Of a DNA stretch of 64,000 nucleotides, positions 30,799 through 41,693 are shown one piece after another. Numbering within the stretch: the stretch's first letter is position 1; every line of letters begins with the position of its first letter. The position numbers and the translations under genes are program-made. This DNA is from Sesamum alatum (taxonomy: Eukaryota > Streptophyta > Magnoliopsida > Lamiales > Pedaliaceae). Where the stretch lies: assembly GCA_034509735.1 (NCBI GenBank), contig JACGWO010000004.1:18271395-18335394 (forward strand), written 5' to 3'. The notes under the pieces are model-generated. The model searched no databases. It had not been told where the DNA came from and worked only from the letters and a program-made list of their open reading frames with translations.

Positions 30799-31390
30799 TG
30801 CAAAAATAATTACGAGATAAGAAAAATATGAACCAAATGATATATTAATTTGAATATAAAGTGGTTTACAATCTCTGAATTTAAAGCAACCCCCTGATTC
30901 TTCTCTACGAATGTGGATTCAAGGTCTTGAAGCTTGTTCTTGAATCGGATGTGTAATCTCCCTCTTTATTTGTAGAAGGTAATCACGTAGTACTTTGAAA
31001 TTTCGTATCAAAGCCTTGTAGTTGCAGAGCTTCGTGGTCGGAGAAAGCTTTGGACTTGCTCTTGCTGGATTTTGTTTGTGTTGAATGTGTGTCCCCTTTG
31101 TGTGAGGTTGAGGCCCTATTTATAGGCATGAGCTGGGCTTTAGCAGCTTGGGCTCTTCCATTGGGCTTCATCACCGTGGGCTTTGATTTGGACTAGTCTT
31201 ATGATGGACTGTATTTATTTCGGATTGACCCATAAAAATACATAAGACCCAAATTTAATATGAGCTTATGAATTTAATTTCTTGATGTCGAGCCCAAATT
31301 TATTATGGACTTTTATCTTGGAACCCAATTGCTAGCCGATTTATTTGGGCTTTAATTGGTAATTTATTCCAAAATATTTTGACGTCAACA
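30799..31390 (-). repeat. 5' LTR of Tat element
   Basis: A 592 bp copy matching 18881-19517, with a ~46 bp internal deletion. On the minus strand it ends TATTTTTGCA and is followed immediately by gag codons. The right flank is ATATT. Confidence 0.92.
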
Positions 31391-31580
31391 ATATTAAATA
31401 TATTAATATGTGTAAATATATTAGTTATAAAATAATATATATTTTTTTTTTTCATATTCCTCCATCTTGTTGGCCACTGTTGCCCCTCCTCTTCCCCCGT
31501 TGCCACCACGCCTCAGTCCCCTTCAGAGCAACTGCCCACCGCTCGCTCCCCTTCTCCCCTGTTGGTGCGCTACCTCCTCG

Positions 31581-31635
<55 letters not shown>

Positions 31636-32295
31636 TAAAACTTATCTGTACATATAATTTATTTTTTAATCGTGTATTTATTTAAATTTAAATTGTTGAT
31701 TCGAATAAAAATAAAATCCACACTCTTAATTTATTAGTTAAATTTGGACCTTGAATTGAAATCAAAATCTATTGATTTTTAAAAAAAGACATAAATGCTA
31801 TTTTAAATTAAAAATTAAAAAACATAAAGAAGAAAAATTGTGCGTGTGCCTCGCGAACCCGTCAGAGGTATTCTTCCTTCATTTTAAAAATTATGGAGGG
31901 AGGGGCATAATTTGCTGTTTTTGTATTTTTCACATGGGTTTACTCATTTTCCATAAGAGCATGTTTACTTTGTAGAATGGGATAAACTTGTCAAATAATA
32001 ATTTGTGATTTTATTTGGTATTATACTGTTGAATATTAATTTGTATTTTGTTTAGTTTGCACTACTATTTTAAGGACAAAAATATGTATTCTTATAATCC
32101 TATGTTTACTTGTATGCATTGCAATATGTATTAATTAATCAATTATAATTTTGTCCACAGAAAAAACGAAAAATGTCTAATCATCTCTCTCCCCCAAGGC
32201 CCCAACCCCTTGTGCTGCCCATTTCTTCCTTCTTCACACACATTGAAGAATCGTAATTTGCTTTGTCGACGGTGAGTTCCGCAGAGATTCCCCAA
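31391..32295. other. Intergenic with CT and TA microsatellites
   Basis: It contains a C-rich block (31460-31580), then (TC)n at about 31580-31602 and (TA)n at about 31603-31630. The remainder is AT-rich until a pyrimidine-rich stretch at 32180-32290 that resembles a 5' untranslated region. Confidence 0.5.
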
Positions 32296-32305
32296 ATGGC
32301 CGAAG
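32296..32305 (+). other. Possible first coding exon (MAE..) with splice donor
   Basis: The sequence CCCCAAATGGCCGAAG followed by GTAAGT looks like a start codon in good context and a strong plant splice donor, downstream of a pyrimidine-rich leader (32180-32290). No later exon was recognised in the next 4 kb, which is largely MITEs, so it could be the stub of a lost gene or chance. Confidence 0.25.
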
Positions 32306-32454
32306 GTAAGTAAACCTGAAGTTTTTCAATTTAATTATCATACATTTTTAAATGCGGCTTACACTAGTTTATGTCATTACAAAATTTGTAGTAAACAGGT
32401 TCTTCATATCTTTTTGATCAACTTCAATGATTAAATCGAACATGCTATATTTAT

Positions 32455-32695
32455 GGGTAAAATACAATTTACCCCCTGTGTTATTGGAAAAGTTCAATTT
32501 ACCCCCTATGAAAAAATAAAGTGCAAAAAAACCCCCTATACTTTTAGAAATGATGCAATTTACCCCCTCGACGCGACTGATTTAGGGGGGTTAATTGCAC
32601 CATTTCTAAAAGTATAGGGGGGTTTTTTGCACTTTTTTTTTCACAGGGGGTAATTGAACTTTTTCAATAACACAGGGGTAAATTGTCTTTAACCC
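32455..32695. mobile_element. Foldback MITE, perfect 10-bp TSD
   Basis: The ends GGGTAAAATACAATTTACCCC and, complemented, GGGTTAAAGACAATTTACCCC begin inverted repeats that cover nearly the whole element around a short loop near 32575. The direct repeat CTATATTTAT flanks it exactly (32445-32454 and 32696-32705). It is Mutator-like by duplication length. Confidence 0.85.
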
Positions 32696-34273
32696 CTATA
32701 TTTATGCAAATCTCGAAAATTTTGAAGTTTTAAGAAACTTTGTGATTGTTGCAAAATCGTGGACGTTACCCGAAAAGGAACAATCCCAATTGCACAAGAA
32801 CAAGAAAAAATTAATAAATACATTAACAGTGTACACTCACCCATAAAATGCAATGTTGCGATGTGGATTAATTTGTGAACAAGAGAGAATAGAAAAATTG
32901 CAAAGGAGTTCTTCACCTACCTAACAGAGTTCTTCAAAGTGCAATGGTGTAATGAAGCTTGGGCAAGGTAGTAAAAAAGAAGGTTCAATTGCATTAAATG
33001 TTTCTGACATATTAGGTTGTGATACATTCAAAAAGTAAGAACAAAACAGTCAAAAAAAAATTGAAAAGGAGGACAACAAGGGCCAAAAAAATACTCTCCC
33101 AGATGAGCAGTGAAATGTCAAACTATAGTCATGGCAAAATGAGTCTTGACTAAAATCAGCCAAAAATAGTAAAAAGTGTCGGGCCTTCATTTCAACTTAC
33201 GAGCCGATTTTGAACGAAGTAAACAGTCGATTATGGCTTATTAAGAAAGATATTCTTGTTAATCAGTCATAGTAAGCATGCTCTAAGGGCATGTTTACTT
33301 TCTTGGATGTGATTATAATGTGATAGATTAATGAATGATATCTTTTGGGATAAATCGTTGTAGGATAATATAATATTTTGTTTACTTGCTATGATATATT
33401 GTATGATCATTTAATTTCTTGTTTACTAGCAATTGTATTAATTTGTGATGTTAGAAGGATATAAATTATATGACCAAAATGCCCATAGAAGAAACACATA
33501 TATTTGGGTCAAAATATTTGGGTCAAAACATATATTTTTATCAAATCTATCTTTTATTGAGAAGTGCTTGTTTCTCACACGTTCAAATGAATATGTACAC
33601 AATTAATTAAAAATTTAATTTTTATTTTTAAAATATGTTTTAATTGAATAAAACATATATCGAACACAGTGCGCGAAAATCTTGCCCTTTCTGGCGTGAA
33701 AATGTTAGAGTGGTAGATTTACATTTTTTTCTAGAATCGAGAGTATTAAGGTAAATATTATACTCAATACAAGGGTTATACTGATCAAATAATAAATAAT
33801 AATTTGGATCAATTTTAGGTAGTATTCAAATCATAAATTTAATCACACACTATAACGGGCCCTTAAATTAATCAAGGGCCCATATTTTTGTAAGTAAACA
33901 TGATTTTCGGGGTGATTGGACTATTAATTCAGTCCAATCATATATAGTAAATATAGCCTGAGAATATACATATTTAAAAATTAAAATGTTATTCTAGACA
34001 TTATTTGCGCATACAAAAGGTGAAGGCATTTAAAACTAGAGAAGTACAAAAGCAAGCAATAAACTAATACCAAATCATCGTAATTGCATATGTTTGTGTG
34101 AAAGGTGAAGGCATTTCGAAATGTATGTATTCTCAATTGCGTGTATATTTTTGTTTCTTGATGTATTAATGAAGAAAGGCGGTCCTGTGCAGTTACTTAT
34201 AATTGGAATCAATGTTTGATTACTGCTTAGGTAGTCCATGAATTTCACCATGTGATTTTGATATATAACAAAA
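32696..34273. other. AT-rich intergenic; no gene seen
   Basis: No recognisable coding motif or RNA gene. The phrase GCATGTTTACTT recurs (31960, 33291), suggesting shared MITE-derived sequence, but I could not define an element. Confidence 0.35.
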
Positions 34274-34811
34274 GATTTAAATATATTTTTGGTCCTATAA
34301 TTTTTTTATTTTGGTATTTTTATCCTTTATCTTTCTAAGATTATAAAAGAGTATAACTTTTTGACATTTCGCAATTTTGATCCTTCCAATGTCGGATTTT
34401 GCAAAAGTTACTGGAAGATATCATGTGCACCTCACAATTGGTTCATTTAAATTGGGACTTTTGTTCGGAATGGTTCACTTTTGCCAACATGGACAAAAAA
34501 TTAAAAAATAAAAGGATGTGGCACATGATTTAATTCGACAACTTTTGCAAAATCAGTCACCGGAAGGACTAAAATTGTAAAATATCAAAAAATTACAGGA
34601 CTCTTTCGCAAACCCTAAAAAGATAAAAGATAAAAATGCCAAAATCACTAGGGGCACATGATTTGTTCCGGCAACTTTTGCAAAATTCGTCACCGAAAGA
34701 ACCAAAATCGCGAAATGTCAAAAAATTACAGGACTATTTTGCAACTCTATAAAGATAAAGGATAAAAATATCAAAATGCTATAATTACAGGACCAAAAAT
34801 TTATTAAAGCC
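34274..34811. mobile_element. Foldback MITE, perfect 10-bp TSD
   Basis: Ends GATTTAAATATATTTTTGGTCC and, complemented, GGCTTTAATAAATTTTTGGTCC lead into long inverted repeats with the phrases TATTTTTATCCTTTATC and GACATTTCG. An extra partial copy of the right arm (34555-34650) lies inside. The direct repeat TATAACAAAA flanks it exactly (34264-34273 and 34812-34821). Confidence 0.85.
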
Positions 34812-35139
34812 TATAACAAAACTAGAGTTCTTAAACCAACCATGGTTAATTAAACATAGTGTGTACGTTTTCAAATATATTGTCTAACTGAGAAGTTTGT
34901 CAGAACATGTGCACTTGTCTACATAAAAATAAAATAATATAAATATTTTTTTAATTAAAATAATATAACAGAAAACTTGAACCCAGCAGGAAAAAGCATA
35001 AGCGAAATTTGTCTCCATTTGGGTCGGCATACAATTCTAAGTTGAGACAGAAAAATATAAGTTATTCTACTGCTGAGATCAGATTCTAAAATTTTGTACA
35101 ACAAACCGGTCGACTTGAAAAATCTTGTATAAAGCATAG

Positions 35140-35408
35140 GGGGTTAATGCAATTTATTTCTTATGATATTGTAAATAAATAAATTATTTTTTATGAAATA
35201 GAAATAGTAATTTACTTTCCATGTTATTTGAAATGGAGCAATTTACCTCTTTCTAGACAGGGAGGTAAATTGCTCCATTTCAAAAAATACGGGGAGGTAA
35301 ATTGATTCATTTTAAAAAATATAGGAGGTAAATTGTTATTTTATTTTTTATAGAGGGATAATTTGCTCATTTGCAATATCACATAGAGGTTACTTGCATT
35401 TTTTTTCC
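35140..35408. mobile_element. Foldback MITE, 10-bp TSD
   Basis: Ends GGGGTTAATGCAATTTATTT and, complemented, GGAAAAAAAATGCAAGTAACC start inverted repeats built from GGAGGTAAATTG-type units, related to the MITE at 32455. Flanks TAAAGCATAG (35130-35139) and TAAAACATAG (35409-35418) differ at one base. Confidence 0.75.
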
Positions 35409-35869
35409 TAAAACATAGATAAAAACCATCAAGACTTGAATAACATTACAGAGGAAAAATATACAACCTTCACAGAACAGCAAAAACATGGCAGAAAGCA
35501 TCGAGGAAAACCTTGGTGTGGATGTATGTTAAGATAAAGTAATGGATAAGAAATTCTATAAAGCATCTAATTGATTAATATAGTGCTAGTTATATATAGG
35601 AATATGCATGTACAAATATCCTCTAGCGTATGTTTATTTCCAACTAGTATATATGCATAATCCGGACCTAAAGTTACCAACCTATATGTCGTGAAATTGT
35701 CTTTATATTTTATTTTTTTTGGTTAACATAAGTGGAAAATCTTGTAGCATGTCCTGCAAGGTAAGAAATCGTAAGAACCACACTGAAAAATCGCGATTAT
35801 AGTCATTCGATACTTAAGTCAACAAGATCATAGGAGAGAAAATAGAAGGTTGAAGGAGTAAGAAACTAT

Positions 35870-36150
35870 TGGGACTAATAGAACCCCCGGACCAACATCC
35901 GAATGTTGCTTCCTCGTTCCGTCACAGAAGCGAGGGCTTCTCTCTGCTCTGATTCACCTCCGGGAAGGAGCTTGATTCGCTTCAAAAAACCGATTGAGTT
36001 AGGAAGTTGCCTTAAGCGGAATAGCCGGAAAGCACGGGGAGTGACTGATTTCCTAGTTGGAAAGCAGGAACGGAGCTAAAGCAAAGGGAGGGGAACAGTG
36101 TCATCGATCCCTAGCTAGCTACCCGGAAGCCCAAAAAGTGTGAGGGGAGC
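35870..36150. other. Probable mitochondrial DNA insert (NUMT)
   Basis: About 280 bp with G+C near 50% are set sharply into AT-rich DNA, with the even, low-repeat composition typical of plant mitochondrial spacers (for example TTCACCTCCGGGAAGGAGC and GAAAGCAGGAACGGAGC). No gene is recognised in it. The assignment is by composition and style only. Confidence 0.4.
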
Positions 36151-36690
36151 TGGCATAGTTGAGATGATGTTGTTACTCTCCAGTGCTCAATGTGTCGAAA
36201 TTAGTGTGGAATGGAGGGGTAGTATTTATAAATCTGCCGAGTTGTTTTCACATGAACATTTGATTCAAAGACAATCGGGTATTCATTATAAGTTTGTACG
36301 TAGCCGATCTCAAGTCGGTCGAGAATGAGTTGGTACGACCTGAATAAAGGAGGCGTGGATCATGGCTTGTTCTGAGGTTACTAAAAGAGTTAGTAATATT
36401 TATATAAATTTTCAAGACCTTGAGGTAGCCAGCCCCACACGATAAGTCCCTCCAATTATCGAACTTGTTGAACATCAAGATCACCATGTAAAGTGCTAAG
36501 GTTGAGACCAAACAGTCCTTTAATAAATAACAAGGTGTCACCCTTTTGATATTTCAAAAGTGGCGGTTACCCATCATAACTGTCAAGCGTTTCATCCAAT
36601 CCACAGTTTCCATGTAATGGTTGGCTGACAGTACCGTTGTTTCCAGTCTATCAATGCATCTGTTTGCTTTGGAATTTCCCGCCCAATGAT
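36151..36690. other. Intergenic; no gene seen
   Basis: Mixed composition, short frames without motifs. It may be LTR or leader sequence of the remnant that follows. Confidence 0.3.
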
Positions 36691-37410
36691 CCCTATAAAT
36701 ACTAGGGCTTTTACTGATTATAACTTTTATGCTTACTTAAGGCATTTTCGTACTCTTGCGCGACTATTCGGGTTCTAAATTATTTTTCAGGTTAGTTTTG
36801 ATTTTTTGCTCCTTTTCTTTGTCTTCGAGTTCATGATTCTTTTTCATGCGTTCTCCATGGAATTCTCCTCAACCATTTCCTCAACATATCATTAGCATTG
36901 TCGTTTATGAATCAACAAGGATAGGTCTACTATTGCTACTTTTGCTTCATTTGACCCTATGGACGCTCCAGTTTGTCATGATGATGACGAAGAAACTGGA
37001 GAGACCAGCACAAAATGCTAGTCATTTTTCTCCTGATATTGATGTTAAGCGCATTCCTTCTCATCTTCTTAACACACAACTGCACAAGTCAAAAGCTTAA
37101 GAGTGGTTAGGGTCGAAGTTTTATATTCCAAACGAATTTGAAATAATTCTTTGTCCCCCAACTGATAAGGTCCATCTTCACCACTTTAGATGTAGTACTT
37201 TTCTACTGTCTTTGAAGACGGTCTTTATCCTGCTCTCCATCCTCTAATTGAAGAAATTTTGCATAAAATTGGGCTCTGTTTAACCCCCCTTAATCCCTAT
37301 TCTTTTGGTCAAATTGCTCTTTTATGATAATAATGATATACTCTGACCTAGATCAGGCTATCAATAATTTTTGGGCTTTGCATCACTAAAAGACGAGTAA
37401 TGGTGAGACA
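36691..37410 (+). pseudogene. Decayed transposon-associated protein (PF04195-like)
   Basis: A TATA-like CCTATAAATACTAGGG (36692-36707) precedes a leader and broken frames. Around 37118-37335 the plus strand reads FYIPNEFEIILCPPTDKVHL and, one frame over, FEDGLYPALHPLIEEILHKI followed by GLCLTPLNPYSFGQ. This order resembles the 'putative gypsy-type transposon' domain (PF04195) carried by many plant elements: a polar-position motif, then FEAGLRFPLHPF, then P.Q..PNSW. Frameshifts and stops leave no usable protein. The family call is from memory. Confidence 0.4.
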
Positions 37411-39035
37411 GGATGTGAAAAGAGTGTAGGTATCTAAAGGATGTGAAGTTTTTCCTGTGGTAGATGAAAAGATAGGTATTTTGTGTTAGGGTTCCTAGAG
37501 GTCATAATTGTTAGAATTTGTGACCATCAAGTCAATTATAGCTTGTTGTCAACCATCCTATATAATATTTGTCAAAAAAAAAATTTAATTTATAAGAATT
37601 GTTCTTTAATTATCTTCATCTTATACCTTACATGTATATTGTATGTATTTGGTTGAATTCCTTATATCATAAAAGCTATGAGATTGGATCCCACATATAT
37701 ATGATGGTGATTATAGAACTCACCTCAAAATTGTTTCAAGTCAAAATCGATCGAGACCGGGCATTGACCATGATTCATGAATTGTGCTAAGTGAAGCGTT
37801 CATGTGATTGATGTATTTCATTGACAATAACGTGTGATGTCTCTACACTTTAGAGAGTGCTTGATAAGGGGTTATTAAATGCAATGCACAACCCCTAGGA
37901 GATGTCATATGGAGCCTAACAAGGCATGATCTATGACTTAACTCTCTTTATCCTCTTGTGCTAATCGGACCCCACCAGTCTATATCTATACATCAGTTCA
38001 TCTAATTGTGCTGAAAATTTTCTGTAGCAGCTGTGCAGAAAATTCTAATTGTGATTAAATATTTTTGCAGCAACTCTGCAGAAAATTTTATTAACTTTTG
38101 TTAGTTTGCCTATTAGTTATGAAACTAATGTTGGGCCTATATTAATTTGTTATATGTACTTTTGAACCATTACTAGTGAAGGGCCATCAAAGGTAGGGTC
38201 TATTTCCAACTGAATGTCTTGACATGGGTTCTTTCAGGATTGCATTACAATCTATCTACAACAGGTAATGCTTTTCAAGTATTGTCAATTGATATAGTTC
38301 AATTAGGAAAAACAAGGAAAACAGTGGTAGCATCTTTGAAGTATACATATCCCAATAAATTTGTGTTGGACCTCCAGCAAGTAGCAATGACTTAATGCAA
38401 CACTGATCATATTTGAGACAAGTGTATCAGATTTCTTGCTAAACCACTGAAAGATTATTATTACAAAACAATCACACAAATTGATGAAATCAGCCATTAA
38501 TACGTTCCCTTTCATGAGAAAACAACAAAAGAAAAAAGAATCATGAAGTCAATGACATGGAGGTCCAAGGATGACGTTTTGCCATTCACAATAGTTGAAG
38601 AAGCATATTACAAAGAAATACAGAAGGTTCTATCCTATGGCATGCACAAATTTGGGGAAATTAACAATATGCAATAGTTGAACAATATAAAAATTATAAA
38701 GGACAATCAGTGTACCACGTGAACTGAGTGCTCTATAATAATAAGTTAATAACAGGTGAAGAAGCCATTTCAATTGTTGTTTAGAATAATACCAATGAGG
38801 CAGGCCTAGAACTACACATTTGGCTCATGACCATACCTTAAACACAGGAGAATAAAAAAGTTGGAAGTTGGTGAAGGCTTTCTGGATTGATGTTCACCAA
38901 TGAATTAGTCATGAATGGTCATAAAAATGACAGCAGAACCAATATATAACATTTTATTCCACAAAAGTCTGTTCAAAAAGCAATAGGAGTGAATGCAAGT
39001 TACAACCATGAGCTTTAACTAAAATAAATCCCTAC
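37411..39035. other. Intergenic; no gene seen
   Basis: No coding exon or RNA gene recognised. The C-terminal exons expected for the TMX2-like fragment to the right were looked for on the minus strand and not found. Confidence 0.35.
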
Positions 39036-39118
39036 CAAGGTTGATACCAAGCTTCTCAGCAGCATTTGGGAAGAGTCCAAGATCAACTGTCCCAAAGCCC
39101 AAATTTTTAGTTGAGAAT
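39036..39118 (-). pseudogene. Isolated exon of a TMX2-like thioredoxin-related membrane protein
   Basis: On the minus strand an 83-bp exon is bounded by an acceptor (CTATACAG) and a donor (GTAGGG). It encodes STKNLGFGTVDLGLFPNAAE followed by KLGINL. I recognise this from plant thioredoxin-related transmembrane protein 2 homologues, where the stretch FGIVDLGLFPNAAEKFGISL follows the thioredoxin-fold active region. No neighbouring coding exon is visible for 1 kb on either side, so the rest of the gene is missing. It is probably a gene fragment, copied or left behind; a spliced non-coding transcript from 40400 could include it. Confidence 0.55.
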
Positions 39119-40182
39119 CTGTATAGAGAAAACTCAAGCATGAGAAAGCTTCGAATTGGTAACACAAGATACTCATGAAAAAGAAGAAACAGTTTGAGTA
39201 CAAACAATGCGCGTCAATAAAATACAAATAACACCAACATGAGAAATAGGGAAAGCTCAAGACTCATGTTATTGAGAGTTCAGGGAAAAAAGAACTTGAA
39301 AGCATGCAACTGGATATAGACAATGAACGAAATTCCACTTGCCAAAAATGTATGAATTTGACTAATGAAATTCCTCTGGCAACAGAGGAAAAGAACCAAA
39401 CAACAGCAAAACTCAACAAATGAAACTGGACTTTTCATTACACTCTAAAAATTAATTAGAGTGAGAAGAGAGCCATAAGCTTGTTAATTTCCAATTCAAC
39501 AGATAATCAAATGACTCAAACGTGAAACAAGCCTAAGACTGCATATGATTTCGCATATGTTAATAAGAACTACAAGATACAAAATAACTGATCAAGACTC
39601 CAATAAATATTGATAAATATAAATCTGTATTTTAATGAATAATAAAAGATTTCATTGAATCATAAGTGACATTGGATCACTGAAAGTCCTTTGGAACCTA
39701 AAATATCTCCTCCAATTTATGCTCACAAAATGAGTCATTTTTCAATGATACAAATGCTAACAGGGAAGGGGAATCAAAGGATGTAATCTACAGTTATATT
39801 AGATTTATTCATTTGTCATAGAATTCTCTCTATGCAACGAAGCCGTGATTTCCTCCTAGACATTATTTTGTAGCAAACATGCAACGGATATGTTCAAGAC
39901 TCGAGATAAATTAGCAGATTCTGCAACTATATGCACAGCCAAAAGAAGATATGATATTAACCACAAATACGAGCAACTGCTATCCACGATAGAACATTCA
40001 AATATTTCCAAGAAGAACAATCGAAAAGCCAGCATTTGAACCATAAATCTCATTTCATTCATAAATCACACACACAAGCACACAATATCATGTTCGATCT
40101 AAACCATAAGCCAACAACTGAACCATGAAAATGAAGAGGCGATTTTTACAGGAAGAATTAGCAAAAGAGAAGCCAACCTTAC

Positions 40183-40400
40183 CTGTTCGATCTGCTCTTG
40201 TCCTCCACCCACAAACAACCGTGTAATTCACGCTAAAATGCAGTCTAAATCCACAAATTGCTGTCTAAACTCAACTTCGGAGAGAGTAGCGCTAGCGAGG
40301 AGTCTTTCAACTTCGACGGCGCACGGAGTCTTTCATCGGTCGGGAACAAGAGATTTGGAAGAGGAGAAGTACTTCGTCTGACCTTCAATTTGGTGGGTTT
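40183..40400 (-). other. Leader-like exon with strong splice donor
   Basis: Read on the minus strand, a GC-richer stretch starting near 40400 (CTTCTCCTCTTCCAAATC.., then GCGCCGTCGAAG) ends at AACAG followed by GTAAGG at 40182, a strong splice donor. It has no long open frame and resembles a 5' untranslated exon. It points towards the TMX2-like exon 1.1 kb downstream on the same strand, so both may be relics of one gene. Confidence 0.4.
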
Positions 40401-40454
40401 TGTTCTATTTTACTTATTTAATAAATGAGTAGGAAAATGTAGATTGAAAAATAA

Positions 40455-40831
40455 ACAAAAATTACAATAAAAGGATTCATCTCTAAGACGGAAACAAATT
40501 GGAAAATAAAAAAAAGAATATTTACAAAGTCCATCTTTGATTTCGTCTTAGAATTTGAGATTCTGATACGGAAATATTCCGTCTTAATTTTTTTATTCTA
40601 TTATCAAATCAAAGATGGAATCAAAGTCGAAATATTTTTTCTATTTTTATTTTTTGATTTTTTTTAAAACTCCTATCCGTAAAAAACTCTGTTGCTAAAT
40701 TATAGTTTTATTTTATAATTTTAAAGACGGAATATTTTCCGTTTCTGAATCCGTCTTTGAAAGGTTAAATCTATTGATGGATATATTTCGGTCTTTGATT
40801 TCCGTCTCTAAAAGTCTGCTCTGTTGTAGTG
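40455..40831. mobile_element. CACTA-like MITE with one clear end
   Basis: The right end is the complement of CACTACAACAGAGCAG and the body repeats the theme AGACGGAAA / TTTCCGTC, typical of CACTA-derived MITEs in plants. The left end near 40455 (TTACAATAAAAGGATTCATC) is only loosely inverted to it, so that limit is uncertain. Confidence 0.5.
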
Positions 40832-41126
40832 ATTTATGTATTAAGTTAAGTTGATTCATGGATCAATGCATTTTAATACCTGAAATAGGATTGATCCATG
40901 ATAATAAATAATTGATTATTTAATTGTGGCCTATTTGGTAAGAGCTCACAAGAATGAAATAATATGAGAAATTAATTTTGGCTTGCATTCAATTAATTTG
41001 ACATGGACTTGCAAGTAAGTAGTTAATTACATTGACTAGTTTTGACTTGCATGAAAAAAAATAAATCCTATTTAATTTATTTTAATGAAGTTTCAAAAAA
41101 TCAATTAATTAATATTTGTCCTACAA

Positions 41127-41592
41127 AATCAATCAAAGGAAAAAATAATTGATCCTATCAATTAATTTTACACTCTTCTTGAACTTGTTTCATCCAATTA
41201 AACATGTTCTAATTTAATCTAATTATATGTTTTACACAATTAATTTAATTAAGAACAATGAAATACTTTAGTCAGTTTTCAACATCTTTAATTCAATACT
41301 TGAATTAGTCTTATTAATACAAAAAAATTAATTCAACCATTGAGTTAACTGCAACCAAAATCAATCAAAGCACAAAAATAAGTGATCCTATCAATTAATT
41401 TTACACTCTTCTTGAACTTGTTTCATCCAATTAAACATGTTCTAATTTAATCTAATTATATGTTTTACACAATTAATTTAATTAAGAACAATGAAATACT
41501 TTAGTTAGTTTTCAACATCTTTAATTCAATACTTGAATTAGTCTTATTAATCAAAAAAAATTAATTCAACCATTGAGTTAACTGAAACCAAA
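41127..41592. repeat. 233-bp tandem duplication
   Basis: Two adjacent copies (41127-41359 and 41360-41592) are nearly identical, differing at a handful of positions. Both contain CACTCTTCTTGAACTTG and GTTTTACACAATTAATTTAA. The array is AT-rich with no coding capacity. Confidence 0.9.
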
Positions 41593-41693
41593 AAGGTGAG
41601 CTTCTCCAAGTAAGTGTGTGACCCCTTAAGTTCACCATAATGATAGTCATGGGCTCATAACTATTGTTACTAGTCAAACTTAGTTATCATATT

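Larger units (their letters stand above)
18881..31390 (-). mobile_element. Ty3/gypsy Tat-lineage retrotransposon with antisense PMD gene
   Basis: The element is 12.5 kb on the minus strand, bounded by LTRs at 30799-31390 (5') and 18881-19517 (3'). From right to left it encodes gag, a zinc-knuckle-like motif, aspartic protease, reverse transcriptase, RNase H, a second archaeal-type RNase H and integrase. The second RNase H is diagnostic of the Tat lineage. Between integrase and the 3' LTR lies a plus-strand gene with a plant mobile domain. The polypurine tract before the 3' LTR is intact. The 5' LTR runs straight into gag without leader or primer site, and flanks GTGTC and ATATT show no 5-bp duplication. 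The copy is defective. Confidence 0.92.

Noticed and set aside
18881..31390. Plant pararetrovirus (caulimovirid) integration
   Set aside because: RT and RNase H alone could suggest this, but there are LTRs, an integrase with D,D,E residues and a gypsy gag, and no movement protein or coat-type region.
31580..31630. CT/TA run as a promoter or telomere-like feature
   Set aside because: It is a plain dinucleotide microsatellite with no gene start nearby and no TTTAGGG units.
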